From NCBI RefSeq assembly GCF_009847015.1, contig NZ_WVEM01000005.1, positions 248,001 through 312,000 of the forward strand: a stretch of 64,000 nucleotides of DNA. Reading direction: 5' to 3'. The notes beneath the pieces were generated by a model, which was not told the origin of the DNA, did not search any database, and saw only the letters and a program-made list of their open reading frames with translations. This stretch comes from Sunxiuqinia indica (GTDB lineage: Bacteria > Bacteroidota > Bacteroidia > Bacteroidales > Prolixibacteraceae). Numbering within the stretch: the stretch's first letter is position 1; every line of letters begins with the position of its first letter. Made by a program: the position numbers and the translations under genes. This document shows positions 8,143-16,827 of this stretch, piece after piece.

Positions 8143-10161
8143 CTACGTTCTCTTTTGCAGAACAATTTCCTGCAAGCGGTACATTTCATCTCGCAAGCGG
8201 GCAGCCTCAATAAAGTCGAGCTCTTTGGAAGCTTTTTGCATTTCCTTTTTCGTTTTCGCAATGGCTTTTTCCAGCCCGTCAATGCTCATGTATTGAACAA
8301 CCGGATCAGCGGCGATGTCAGGATGACCAGCCCCTCCGGTGTATGCTTTCTGCTTGTCATCGCGATACTCGTAACCAATAATTTCACGCGTTGGTTTTAC
8401 GATAGCTGTAGGTGTAATGCCATTTTCTTCGTTGTACTTCAGCTGTTTTTCGCGACGATAATTGGTGGAGTCAATCGTTTTTTGCATCGATTGGGTAATC
8501 TTATCAGCATACATAATCACCATCCCATTGAGGTTTCGCGCCGCACGTCCTGCTGTTTGTGTCAATGAACGCTCGGAGCGCAAAAAACCTTCCTTATCGG
8601 CATCGATAATGGCAACCAACGATACTTCGGGCAAATCTAATCCTTCACGAAGCAGATTGATTCCGACCAGCACATCAAAACCGCCTTTGCGCAGTTCCTC
8701 CATAATTTCGATGCGCTCCATTGTATCGATATCCGAGTGAATGTAACGAGTTTTGATTCCCATATTCACCAGGTATTTACTCAACTCTTCCGACATTCGT
8801 TTGGTAAGCGTTGTCACCAAAATCCGCTCATTCTTTTTAATCCGGAGATGGATCTCATGAATCAGGTCATCAATCTGGTTGCCCGAAGGACGCACTTCAA
8901 TAACCGGATCGAGCAATCCGGTTGGCCGAATAATTTGCTCTACAATTACACCTTCCGATTTTTCCAATTCATAATCTGCGGGTGTTGCACTAACGTACAT
9001 AGTCTGATTCACCAGATCTTCAAACTCCTCAAATTTCAATGGTCGGTTATCGATCGCCGCCGGAAGCCGGAAACCATAATCGACCAGGTTTATTTTTCGG
9101 GAATGGTCGCCACCATACATGGCCCGAATTTGAGGAATGGTAACATGGCTTTCATCCAAAATGGTCAAGAAATCATCCGGGAAATAATCCAACAAGCAGA
9201 AGGGGCGGGTACCGGGATCACGCCCGTCAAAATAGCGGGAGTAGTTTTCAACTCCGGGACAATAGCCCAATTCACGCATCATTTCCATGTCGTATTCCAC
9301 CCGCTCCAGGATTCGTTTGGCTTCGAGTGGCTTGCCTATTTCTTTGAAAAAATCGACGTGCTTCACCAAGTCATCCTGAATTTGATGGATGGCCGATTTC
9401 ATGCGCTCTTTGGTAGTTACAAATATGTTAGCCGGATAAATAATAGCCGTTTCCATCGACTCGATAGTCGTGCCTTCAACCGGATCAAAACTGTAAATCT
9501 CTTCAATTTCGTCGCCCCAAAAAACAACCCGAACAGCTTTATCGTCATAAGCTAAAAAGATGTCGATCGTGTCACCTTTCACCCTGAAATTACCGCGCGT
9601 AAAATCAACTTCATTTCGCGAATAAAGTGCATCAACCAATTTATGTAAAAACTGATTCCGGTTTAACGTTTCACCAACACTTACACTTGTCACATTAGCA
9701 TGAAAATCCTCCGGATTTCCGATACCATACAAACACGAAACCGATGAAACGACCACCACATCGCGCCTGCCCGAAAGCAACGCAGACGTTGTACTCAGTC
9801 GTAATTTTTCAATGTCAGCATTAATAGAAAGATCTTTTTCAATGTAGGTATCAGTAGTGGGCAAATAAGCTTCGGGTTGGTAATAATCGTAATACGACAC
9901 AAAGTACTCTACCGCGTTTTCCGGGAAGAAAGCTTTCATCTCGCTGTAAAGCTGAGCTGCCAGGGTTTTGTTATGACTCAAAATCAAGGTTGGGCGTTGC
10001 ACCTCCTCAATTACCTTTGCCATTGTAAAGGTTTTTCCCGACCCCGTTACCCCAAGCAGTGTTTGGTTCCGCTCTCCTTGCCGAATTCCTTCAGAAAGTT
10101 GACGAATTGCTCCGGGCTGGTCTCCAGTTGGCTGATAAGGTGATACTACTTTAAGGTCCAT
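8143..10161 (-). CDS. uvrB: Excinuclease ABC subunit B
   Basis: UvrB is the damage-verifying helicase-like subunit of bacterial nucleotide excision repair, acting with UvrA and UvrC on DNA. The 672-residue protein has the expected order: Walker A LLGVTGSGKTFTMA near residues 36-49, the beta-hairpin region SYYDYYQPEAYLPTTDTYIE near 90-110, DESHVTIPQ as Walker B region, the helicase motif VGINLLREGLDLPEV, QTAGRAARN (motif VI) and a C-terminal UVR coiled coil at about 627-662. Length and N-terminus fit the family. It is convergent with the GRE gene and lies 48 bases after the EEP lipoprotein gene on the same strand, so it may be co-transcribed with it. Confidence 0.98.
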   Translation of the reverse strand: MDLKVVSPYQPTGDQPGAIRQLSEGIRQGERNQTLLGVTGSGKTFTMAKVIEEVQRPTLILSHNKTLAAQLYSEMKAFFPENAVEYFVSYYDYYQPEAYLPTTDTYIEKDLSINADIEKLRLSTTSALLSGRRDVVVVSSVSCLYGIGNPEDFHANVTSVSVGETLNRNQFLHKLVDALYSRNEVDFTRGNFRVKGDTIDIFLAYDDKAVRVVFWGDEIEEIYSFDPVEGTTIESMETAIIYPANIFVTTKERMKSAIHQIQDDLVKHVDFFKEIGKPLEAKRILERVEYDMEMMRELGYCPGVENYSRYFDGRDPGTRPFCLLDYFPDDFLTILDESHVTIPQIRAMYGGDHSRKINLVDYGFRLPAAIDNRPLKFEEFEDLVNQTMYVSATPADYELEKSEGVIVEQIIRPTGLLDPVIEVRPSGNQIDDLIHEIHLRIKKNERILVTTLTKRMSEELSKYLVNMGIKTRYIHSDIDTMERIEIMEELRKGGFDVLVGINLLREGLDLPEVSLVAIIDADKEGFLRSERSLTQTAGRAARNLNGMVIMYADKITQSMQKTIDSTNYRREKQLKYNEENGITPTAIVKPTREIIGYEYRDDKQKAYTGGAGHPDIAADPVVQYMSIDGLEKAIAKTKKEMQKASKELDFIEAARLRDEMYRLQEIVLQKRT

Positions 10162-10209
10162 TTAGCTGCTTCTCTATTTTCTTCGTTCAGGACAATAATT
10201 CCTGCTTCA

Positions 10210-11211
10210 TTATTTGTTCCAATTCAATTGCAAATACACCGGAAAGTGGTCGGAGATTCCGCCATAGTAATTGGGTCCGCCATAAGTTCTGTTGGGCGAC
10301 ATTTGTCCCGCGTTGTTGCGATATTCCATCCACGGCTGGTGAAAAACCTGCCCGAGTTGATCGTTGGCAACAAATCCTTCGCCATGTAAAACAGAAGCGG
10401 AAACCACGATATTGTCAATCATATTCCAATCTCCACGATAGTTATAACTACCCAGGTTTTGTTCGTCCAGCGGAATCATCAAATTATAGAGATCGGCTTT
10501 AGAGTCGGGCGTTTGGGCATCTAATATTTCAGCTAAACTTTTATTATCCGGTTCGTCATTCATATCGCCGATGATGATAATTTTTGCCTTCGCATTATCT
10601 TCTAAAATTTCGTCTACCTTGTTTTTTAAGGTTTGAGCCGCAACAATCCGGTTCGGTTGCGATTTTTCCAATCCACCCCAACGCGATGGCCAATGATTGA
10701 CAAACACATGCACTTTGTCTTTCCCCAGCTTGCCAAACACATAAAGGATATCACGAGTCTCAAAACCCGGATTGACCAGAATGGCTTCTTTTTCCAATAC
10801 TTTAAATTCTCCTTTTCGGTAAAGTAAGCCAACATCAATTCCGCGTTTATCAGGACTGTCGATATGCACAATCTGGTAATTTCCACCTGCCAACGGCTCC
10901 TCTTCAACCAAATCATTTAGCACAGTTTGGTTCTCAATTTCACAAACGCCAATCAATTCCGGAAGTTCTTCTGTGTTTATGGCTGCTATAACCTGAGCAA
11001 TATCCTGTAGCTTTTTCTCGTAGCGTTCCGAGTTCCAATGTCTGTCAGCTTCCGGTAAAAACTCTTCATCATCAATAGCCGGATCGTCAATCGTATCGAA
11101 GAGGTTTTCAAGGTTGTAAAAAACAATTGTTGCTTTCTTCTTTAACGGATCCCTTTGGCAGGAAACCAGAAAAACAACCAACAATGAAAAAAAGAAAATT
11201 CTTGACCTCAT
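10210..11211 (-). CDS. Endonuclease/exonuclease/phosphatase-family lipoprotein
   Basis: This is a 333-residue envelope protein of the EEP (DNase I/exonuclease III-like) fold. The N-terminus is a lipoprotein signal ending in LVSC (Cys18). The EEP signatures follow: FYNLENLFD (metal-binding Asn/Glu region), GVCEIENQ, HIDSPDKRGIDVGLLYR, VFVNHWPSR (catalytic His/Asn), IIIGDMNDEP (catalytic Asp/Asn) and the terminal SDHFPVYL (Asp-His). In Bacteroidota, homologues are usually annotated only as EEP-family hydrolases; the substrate (nucleic acid, phosphoester or lipid head group) is unknown. It starts 4 bases after the HAD phosphatase gene, suggesting one transcript. Confidence 0.88.
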   Translation of the reverse strand: MRSRIFFFSLLVVFLVSCQRDPLKKKATIVFYNLENLFDTIDDPAIDDEEFLPEADRHWNSERYEKKLQDIAQVIAAINTEELPELIGVCEIENQTVLNDLVEEEPLAGGNYQIVHIDSPDKRGIDVGLLYRKGEFKVLEKEAILVNPGFETRDILYVFGKLGKDKVHVFVNHWPSRWGGLEKSQPNRIVAAQTLKNKVDEILEDNAKAKIIIIGDMNDEPDNKSLAEILDAQTPDSKADLYNLMIPLDEQNLGSYNYRGDWNMIDNIVVSASVLHGEGFVANDQLGQVFHQPWMEYRNNAGQMSPNRTYGGPNYYGGISDHFPVYLQLNWNK

Positions 11212-11215
11212 AGCC

Positions 11216-11833
11216 TTATTCTTGTCCGATGGTTACCTGATAATAATCTCTAACATCAATCACATGCATGCCGCCCGCCTTCGCAGCTTCAATTCCCAAC
11301 ACACCATCTTCAAAAACCAGACAGTCCTTTGGATCAACACCAATCAGCTCAGCACATTTCAAAAAAGTTTCCGGATGTGGTTTATGCTTCGTCACATCAT
11401 CTGCCGAAACCAGATGTTCAATATATTTGTCAACGCCTACAATGCGCATCGCCTTTTTTGAGATTTCTCGTCCGCCACCAGTTCCAACAGCCATTGGCAG
11501 CTTGCCGTAATATTCTCGAATAAGGTCGACAACCGGCTCTACAGGCTGTGCCTTGTCCATATTATCTTCGTATTCCTTTTCTTTGGAATCGCCCATTTCT
11601 TTTGAATCAATATTCTTATTGAAAAGCTCATTCAATTTTTTTACCGTTCCATACAATGGAATACCTGCCAATTGCTCGAACAATTCGGTCGTAAAATCAA
11701 TGCCATAACGGGCGGCTGCATTTTTCCAGGCAATATAATGAATGGGCATCGTGTCAGCAATTGTGCCGTCCAAATCAAAAATCAGACCTTTTATGTTTGT
11801 GGGTACTGTAAGTTTCTTTGTCATTGTATTCAA
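11216..11833 (-). CDS. HAD-superfamily hydrolase, beta-phosphoglucomutase-like
   Basis: This is a 205-residue soluble HAD phosphatase or phosphomutase. Motif I is GLIFDLDGTIADT (nucleophile and acid Asp20/Asp22), followed by a helical cap with MPIHYIAW. Motif II/III is AVGTGGG and the KPHPETFLKCAE lysine, and motif IV is CLVFEDGVLGIEAAKAGGM. The KPHPETF and FEDG..GI..A pattern is that of beta-phosphoglucomutase/sugar-phosphatase proteins such as YqaB. The substrate is not determinable. The ATG at 11833 is used; a second ATG lies three codons in. A TAnnTTTG element upstream (11859-11866, minus) supports a promoter here, so this would be the first gene of a HAD-EEP-(uvrB) unit. Confidence 0.88.
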   Translation of the reverse strand: MNTMTKKLTVPTNIKGLIFDLDGTIADTMPIHYIAWKNAAARYGIDFTTELFEQLAGIPLYGTVKKLNELFNKNIDSKEMGDSKEKEYEDNMDKAQPVEPVVDLIREYYGKLPMAVGTGGGREISKKAMRIVGVDKYIEHLVSADDVTKHKPHPETFLKCAELIGVDPKDCLVFEDGVLGIEAAKAGGMHVIDVRDYYQVTIGQE

Positions 11834-11858
11834 CTAATTTTTTCTGTTTATAAGCTAA

Positions 11859-11866
11859 CAAATGTA
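11859..11866 (-). promoter_or_regulatory. Bacteroidota-type -7 element before the HAD gene
   Basis: Read on the minus strand the sequence is TACATTTG, matching the TAnnTTTG consensus for the primary sigma factor of Bacteroidota. A TTG lies about 16 bases further upstream (11883-11885), slightly closer than usual. The element is 26 bases before the HAD start codon. Confidence 0.45.
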
Positions 11867-11937
11867 ACCAAATAGAATAAATCAAGTTCATTTTTTTCTT
11901 TACCAAAAAATTAACACTTTTGACTAAATTTTAAATA

Positions 11938-12324
11938 ATGGATCGACAAGCATTCCTTACGCTGACCTCAACCTCACAATGGATTTTATTTTTAGGTATT
12001 GGCTTGATCATTTACTCGTGGACTAAAAAGAAGCAATTATTTCAGCAATTGGGTCAAGGTACATTTGTTGTGTTAGCTCTGTTTGCGTTGTGGGTTATTT
12101 TGGGTGATCAAATTACGGTTCCCGAAATAACCAACGGACAAGAACCACCTGTTGAAGCTAAAGCCTTAACTTATTTTTCGGGGCTGGTTATCGCCGGTGT
12201 AATTGCCATTGTGGGGTTCGTGTTAGGATTGAAAAAATCCAGCTGGGCAAAATTTCCAAATTTGTTTTTGGTTGGTGGCGGCTTAGCTTTATTTTTTATG
12301 GTTTATGAGTTGCAACGACTTTGA
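11938..12324 (+). CDS. Small four-helix membrane protein, function unknown
   Basis: I do not recognise a family. The 128-residue protein has four hydrophobic segments: WILFLGIGLIIYSW (residues 14-27), TFVVLALFALWVIL (about 42-55), GLVIAGVIAIVGFVLGL (about 82-98) and LFLVGGGLALFFMVYEL (about 109-125). Positive residues KKK and KK lie between helices 1-2 and 3-4, placing those loops in the cytoplasm and both termini outside by the positive-inside rule. It is transcribed alone, divergent from the HAD gene and convergent with the sensor kinase gene. Coding status is supported by the uninterrupted frame, an ATG start and typical composition. Confidence 0.7.
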   Translation: MDRQAFLTLTSTSQWILFLGIGLIIYSWTKKKQLFQQLGQGTFVVLALFALWVILGDQITVPEITNGQEPPVEAKALTYFSGLVIAGVIAIVGFVLGLKKSSWAKFPNLFLVGGGLALFFMVYELQRL

Positions 12325-12479
12325 CTCTTCACAATTTAACTTATCGTCCCTTCGTTATCTTCCGAGCCGAATTAATACAAGCGTTTTCTATGTTGCTTTT
12401 GTAAATAGGTAGCTTTTAACACCTCTAATATTTTCAGAAAAGATTCGCTATATATGAAGATTCGTTTATCAAACATCTG

Positions 12480-13940
12480 TCAACTCCTAATGCTGGTCTT
12501 CTTACCACCTAAATTTCTCGAGAATTCGGGAGTAAGCCATTTCTTTTTGTAGTTCAATTTCTGAGCGCCATCGTCGATCGCTTTGTTATTGACATCTATC
12601 GCAGGAAACTCCAAAATAACTTCCGTTCCTGCATTCAATCGACTATTTATTTTAATGAAGCCCCTGTTCTTCCTAACAAAATCGTGACATACAACCAAAC
12701 CAAAACCCGACCCGACTTCACCATTAGTTCCAAGCGATGAATTGCTCTTCTCAAAAGTGAAGATCTCTTTCAGTTTATCTGGCGGGATACCCACTCCACT
12801 ATCCTTAATCAGTAACCGAACCTTATCGTTCTGATTTTCCGTTTTAATTTCAATTCGACCATGTTCTGGAGTATATTTCAAGGCATTTGAAAACAAATTG
12901 CGAACAACGGTTTCAATCATCTTTCTATCTCCATTGATTGGTGCTGTTATCCCTTGGTCATAATCTACATCAATTGATTTAAATCTGGCCAAACTCACAA
13001 AATGATCGATATGCTCTTCAACCAAACGAGTCAGTTTTATTGGCTCTAAATCCCCTTGAAATGTATTATTCGAACCTGACGACCATTCCAATAAATTTTG
13101 GAGCAGATGAAAAGTAGATTCACTTAGTTTTTCCAATTCGGCTAGATAGTGATTTCTTTCCTTCTCAAGAATATCCGGCGCATTGTTCAGCAAGTTCAGA
13201 AAGCCGCTCATCGTCCCAACCGAACCACGCAAATCGTGGGCAATTATTTTAAGGAATTTGTTTTTAGAGACCAGTTGTCTTTCAAGCTGCCTTTGCAGTT
13301 GAAGATTAACTGCTGACATAAAACCGAAAGTCAAAACAGTCATCAAAAAGCCGGAAATTGCCACACGGATTAATGCAAATTCGTCAATATTAGAAGGATC
13401 AAAATTTGGAGTAGTTAACATTGATGCAATACTGAGAACCAATATGATCAAAAAAATAAAAAACGCTACCGCATTAATCCGAAATAAATTTCGGAGATGA
13501 TTTTGTTCATCATTCAACACTAACATCTCATAAATAGCTATCATACAATAGATTATTAGTATGGTTGCATATACAATTGAACGAATGGAGTGTGATGGAA
13601 TGAACTGATAAAATACGATGGACTGAATGAGGTGTATTGCTGGAAATCCAACTATAAGCCAGGTCCTGATTTTCTTTCCTTTGAACAGCCATATACCTGC
13701 TAAATAAAGATAAAGCCCAGTTGCAGTAAAAATTGTTGGAATAACAATTGTCCAAAAACTACCGAAAGGTGGCACAAGCTTAAAAAGCAATCCACCCCCA
13801 ATCATCAAACTTCCGGTAGCCCAATACCGAATGCCTTTAATCCCAAATGTACTTCGATAAAGCAACAACATATAAAGTCCCATCAAGAGACTAATACCAG
13901 AAGTAACAACTGTTAAGACCTGATAGACAACTTCCCACAT
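12480..13940 (-). CDS. Membrane sensor histidine kinase (7TM-like input, HisKA, HATPase)
   Basis: This is an orphan inner-membrane sensor kinase of 486 residues. Residues 1-215 hold about seven hydrophobic helices with short loops and no obvious periplasmic domain, suggesting sensing within or near the membrane. The H-box KIIAHDLRGSVGTM carries His235 and the HDLR signature. The ATPase domain follows with NLFSNALKYTPEHG (N box), DSGVGIPPDK (G1) and GSGFGLVVCHDFV (G2). A basic tail of about 35 residues extends past the ATPase core. No response regulator is adjacent, so its partner is unknown. A perfect 11-base inverted repeat lies just upstream of the start codon. Confidence 0.92.
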   Translation of the reverse strand: MWEVVYQVLTVVTSGISLLMGLYMLLLYRSTFGIKGIRYWATGSLMIGGGLLFKLVPPFGSFWTIVIPTIFTATGLYLYLAGIWLFKGKKIRTWLIVGFPAIHLIQSIVFYQFIPSHSIRSIVYATILIIYCMIAIYEMLVLNDEQNHLRNLFRINAVAFFIFLIILVLSIASMLTTPNFDPSNIDEFALIRVAISGFLMTVLTFGFMSAVNLQLQRQLERQLVSKNKFLKIIAHDLRGSVGTMSGFLNLLNNAPDILEKERNHYLAELEKLSESTFHLLQNLLEWSSGSNNTFQGDLEPIKLTRLVEEHIDHFVSLARFKSIDVDYDQGITAPINGDRKMIETVVRNLFSNALKYTPEHGRIEIKTENQNDKVRLLIKDSGVGIPPDKLKEIFTFEKSNSSLGTNGEVGSGFGLVVCHDFVRKNRGFIKINSRLNAGTEVILEFPAIDVNNKAIDDGAQKLNYKKKWLTPEFSRNLGGKKTSIRS

Positions 13941-13951
13941 AAATAGTTTTA

Positions 13952-13987
13952 TTAATTAAGCTACAACTCACAAAACAGCTTAATTAA
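13952..13987. repeat. Perfect 11-bp inverted repeat upstream of the sensor kinase
   Basis: TTAATTAAGCT (13952-13962) and AGCTTAATTAA (13977-13987) are exact reverse complements separated by 14 bases. The repeat begins 12 bases upstream of the kinase start codon, so it could be an operator or a 5' leader hairpin that affects translation. It is AT-rich and has no T-run on the coding side, so a terminator role is unlikely. Confidence 0.5.
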
Positions 13988-14248
13988 CCACAAATCAAGA
14001 ATTAAGTTTTGGAGAATTTACTTCTGGCTAAAAGTAACGATTCAAAATTTAAGGACACCATTCTTAGTCGATCAAATATTGTGTCACAAAAGAGCTAATT
14101 TTCAACTCTGTTCTCATTGCTTTGCTTCCGAATCAATTCAAAAAAAAACAACCTACCTGATTGATATGCAATTTTGTTGTACAAACACAGAATATGGCAG
14201 CAAAAAGGAAACAGACTATCGAGATTTTACACCCTTCAACCTTTTCAC
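13988..14248. other. Intergenic, no gene seen
   Basis: With the repeat above this completes a 308-base gap between the kinase start and the pectate lyase stop, both genes on the minus strand. It should hold the kinase promoter, but no exact TAnnTTTG was found on the minus strand. No terminator hairpin with a T-run was seen after the lyase. Confidence 0.4.
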
Positions 14249-15673
14249 CTAAAAAGCTACTTTATAATTGGTTGCTTGACTATTCAGGATTAGCCTCACC
14301 ACATGTATTCCTTTTTTATTTAATTGAACGTGGCTAATCTCATCTGTCAACACAGCCTGATAAACGGTTCTTCCGCTCAGATCGTAGACCACTGCAGTGG
14401 TGTTTGGTACTGCCCGAATTACAAGTTCATGATCACTAACCCAAACCGCTTGATCTAATTTTTGAGTCGTATTAGTCGCAGTGGCATCACCCGAAATAAC
14501 ACCAACTCCACTATATGCTTTTACTACCTCAGGCACATCTTCAGTAGCCGTCAATACATCATCGTAAGAGTATAAGTCCGACGGAGTAAAGTTGCATTCC
14601 CTCACAAACTCCTCGGAGCTACTCAAAGGCTCCGATTTTGCACCGTCGACATTCGTAACTCCATCAGGTAGTCGACTACAATTTTTAAAGATATTGTCGA
14701 TCAATTTCCCCTGACCATTTTCTGAAAGCTTGCCAAATACCGGTTTCTTCGAATCCTTAAAGTAGTTGCGTTCAATGTAACAGTTTGTATTGATGCGGAG
14801 ATTTAAACCATCACCTTCACAATTCTCCATAAAATTGTTGAAATAGTGGTGTTGCCCAAATCGAAGAAGAGGCAAACGCGAACCAAAGACCTGGTAGAAA
14901 TAGTTGTGGTGAAATGTAATGGTTCGGTTATAATCGTCACTGCTGCCTTTACCCGAAAGTAATGCTTTAGAATGATCGTGAAAATAGCACCAGGAAATGG
15001 TGAGATTCTGCACATTGTTTTTATTGTCGACCAAACCATCGTAGCGGTCTTTATTATCGATGTTTTCGTTGTAAAATTCACAATGGTCAATCCAAATATG
15101 CTGGCTGATGCGTTCGGCTTCCGGAACACTCTCAGCATCGGCCTGTATACCAACACAATCCGGATCGCCAATTGTAGTTGTCCCATCCGTATCTAAAATC
15201 TTATATTCCCCATCGTGGGTAGCAGGAACGTTTTTCATGGTAAATTTGATATTTCGGATGATGATATTAGACTGGCATTGAATAACAAGTCCAATTCGAT
15301 TTAAAAAGCCTTGGTCACCAACACCAAGAAGCGTTTTGTTTGATCCAACTTTGAAGATCGCGCCAAAGGTAGTTTCTATAGCTCCGGCAACTTCGTTGGT
15401 AACAATGCTCCCGTCTTCATCCACCCACGTTTGAACACCGGTATTAAATTCCTTTTCAATCCGAATAATATACGGTGTTGATGGATCTTCAACGTACTGC
15501 TTCAATTCTACAAATGTTTCCGGAGTAACAGTCTGTCCGGCCGCTCCTCCTGTAGTTCCTCCATCCAGCGTGGCAAAACCAACCATTCTGAAATCAGGGG
15601 TTTGAGCTTGACTTTCTATTGATAAAAGACATGCACACAAGAAAACAAACAACTTAATTGGGTGAAATTTCAT
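14249..15673 (-). CDS. Pectate lyase family 1 protein with T9SS sorting domain
   Basis: This secreted enzyme cleaves polygalacturonate by beta-elimination. The ATG at 15673 starts a clean signal peptide (KLFVFLCACLLSIESQAQ); an upstream ATG at 15733 would add 20 unneeded residues. The body is a right-handed parallel beta-helix of the pectate lyase C/Amb allergen type, with the segments IIRNIKFTMK, HIWIDHCEFYN and TISWCYFHDHSKALL (the WiDH region) and YNRTITFHHNYF. The final 75 residues have the type A T9SS C-terminal pattern VVYDLSGRTVYQA ... NKKGIHVVRLILN ... YKVAF. It should therefore be exported to the surface or medium by T9SS, unlike the pectin enzymes at 23091-31942. It is monocistronic and 7.4 kb from that operon. 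Confidence 0.9.
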   Translation of the reverse strand: MKFHPIKLFVFLCACLLSIESQAQTPDFRMVGFATLDGGTTGGAAGQTVTPETFVELKQYVEDPSTPYIIRIEKEFNTGVQTWVDEDGSIVTNEVAGAIETTFGAIFKVGSNKTLLGVGDQGFLNRIGLVIQCQSNIIIRNIKFTMKNVPATHDGEYKILDTDGTTTIGDPDCVGIQADAESVPEAERISQHIWIDHCEFYNENIDNKDRYDGLVDNKNNVQNLTISWCYFHDHSKALLSGKGSSDDYNRTITFHHNYFYQVFGSRLPLLRFGQHHYFNNFMENCEGDGLNLRINTNCYIERNYFKDSKKPVFGKLSENGQGKLIDNIFKNCSRLPDGVTNVDGAKSEPLSSSEEFVRECNFTPSDLYSYDDVLTATEDVPEVVKAYSGVGVISGDATATNTTQKLDQAVWVSDHELVIRAVPNTTAVVYDLSGRTVYQAVLTDEISHVQLNKKGIHVVRLILNSQATNYKVAF

Positions 15674-15856
15674 GACAATACGTTCTAACATTAGTTTTAC
15701 TAAATTACTAAACATATTTGTCAGGACAATCACTAGTTCACCAATTTGAATGTCGATTTATTATTATCTGTTTAGCCCTTGAAAACATTCAATATCTGTA
15801 GAAGAGAGCTCTCTTCTAGTGAACGTATCCTTCTACACTAAAACAACCTCGAGCAG

Positions 15857-16489
15857 CTAAAAAATCTGGAAAATAATGAACGCGTAAATTGCAAAACGCC
15901 CAAAACGAAACAGTGCCCATAGCAGATAACTGCGGAAATTAAATTTAATTAATCCGCACGCCACACTAACGATTGAATGCGGCAAGGGCAAAAGCGCTCC
16001 AATGACAATAAACAAAGCTCCCCACTTGCGCAAATTGACAATATGGCTTTTAATCTTTATTTCAATATAATCCTTAACAGTTGGAATCAGGAACAAACGA
16101 TTTCCTGCAAAATACGATAAAACACCGCCTAAGTATGACAGGAACGATAACACAAACAGAAAAAGCCACGGTGATGCAGCCTTTGAAGCCCAGGCAATAA
16201 AAATTTCGGGAGGCAGCAAGCCCAAAAACGTTTCAGAAAGGAAAAAAACCAAAAATACTCTCCCTGCCGAATAAGTTTCCACCAGCTGGTTCAGCAACGC
16301 ATCAAAGTCTAGCACAAAATAATCCAAACCAACGATCAGCAATACAAAAGCGGCAATGATAATCCCGCCCTTTACCGAGGTATTGCGTATAAATTCATAA
16401 AATCGGGAAATCCGGTAATAGCGATTTAACAATACTAACCGCTTCACGGTTACCTGATTTGGATTGACCTTTCTGTTGTTTAACTTCAT
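15857..16489 (-). CDS. VTT/DedA-like (YqaA-type) membrane protein
   Basis: This is a 210-residue inner-membrane protein of the VTT (SNARE-associated/DedA) superfamily. It has a basic N-terminal stretch, a helix GGIIIAAFVLLIVGL near residue 41, a re-entrant-type region ETFLGLLPPEIFIAWASKA with the conserved acidic residue and prolines, SYLGGVLSYFAGNRLF, and the conserved glycine/proline segment ALLPLPHSIVSVACGLIKF. Relatives include DedA flippases for undecaprenyl phosphate and lipids, but YqaA-like members are less characterised. No neighbour gives a functional hint; the gene is divergent from the metal regulator. Confidence 0.82.
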   Translation of the reverse strand: MKLNNRKVNPNQVTVKRLVLLNRYYRISRFYEFIRNTSVKGGIIIAAFVLLIVGLDYFVLDFDALLNQLVETYSAGRVFLVFFLSETFLGLLPPEIFIAWASKAASPWLFLFVLSFLSYLGGVLSYFAGNRLFLIPTVKDYIEIKIKSHIVNLRKWGALFIVIGALLPLPHSIVSVACGLIKFNFRSYLLWALFRFGRFAIYAFIIFQIF

Positions 16490-16695
16490 GTTTGAATTGA
16501 TATCTAAATTCGGACCGAACTTAATCCTGCGGGAACTTATCAGCGGACAACGGTTAAAAACTGATTAACTATTAGAATAACTTTAAACCAATAAACAGCA
16601 AATAAGTTTTGGGAAAATGGGGTCAGTTAAAAATAATCTCCACAAAAATAATCTAATTTGTCGATTTTTGCTTTTTAAAACGAATTATTCGTACC

Positions 16696-16715
16696 CCCAA
16701 TTCCCACAAAGCAAG
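16696..16715 (+). repeat. 20-bp exact copy of a segment of the downstream regulator gene
   Basis: CCCAATTCCCACAAAGCAAG occurs here and again at 17223-17242, where it encodes the conserved PIPTKQ segment of the metal regulator. The copies are in the same orientation, 527 bases apart. The flanks diverge quickly, with a hint of CAT.CCA similarity afterwards. This may be a small gene-fragment duplication or a remnant of an older regulator copy. Confidence 0.6.
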
Positions 16716-16798
16716 TTTGGCATCCATTGTACGCTCAAAAAAACATCAAAAAAAACAAGCACTTCTAAAAACCTTATTTCAATATGCTTGTTTACTTT

Positions 16799-16814
16799 TT
16801 TAAGTATACTTAAA
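16799..16814. promoter_or_regulatory. Palindromic operator candidate (TTTAAGTATACTTAAA)
   Basis: A perfect 16-base palindrome ends 13 bases before the ATG of the DtxR/MntR-type regulator. Size, symmetry and AT-rich arms resemble metalloregulator boxes, and the location would block transcription or early elongation. Autoregulation by the adjacent protein is inferred. No second exact copy was noticed in the window. Confidence 0.5.
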
Positions 16815-16827
16815 TATTTATTTTAAA

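Larger units (their letters stand above)
16490..16827. other. Intergenic region with regulator promoter, operator and a duplicated 20-mer
   Basis: This 338-base divergent region lies between the VTT gene and the DtxR/MntR-like regulator. It is AT-rich. The plus-strand open frame at 16617-16826 has low-complexity Lys/Ser/Asn content and is not considered a gene. Two items stand out: a perfect 16-base palindrome at 16799-16814 just before the regulator, and 20 bases at 16696-16715 that recur exactly inside the regulator gene (17223-17242). Confidence 0.6.

Noticed and set aside
8737-9555. Long plus-strand frame opposite uvrB
   Set aside because: It is an antisense shadow of a certain uvrB gene, rich in His and Ile with no recognisable domain.
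16617-16826. Plus-strand frame of 69 codons upstream of the metal regulator
   Set aside because: Low-complexity Lys/Asn/Ser content, overlaps the promoter and operator palindrome, and no family is recognised.
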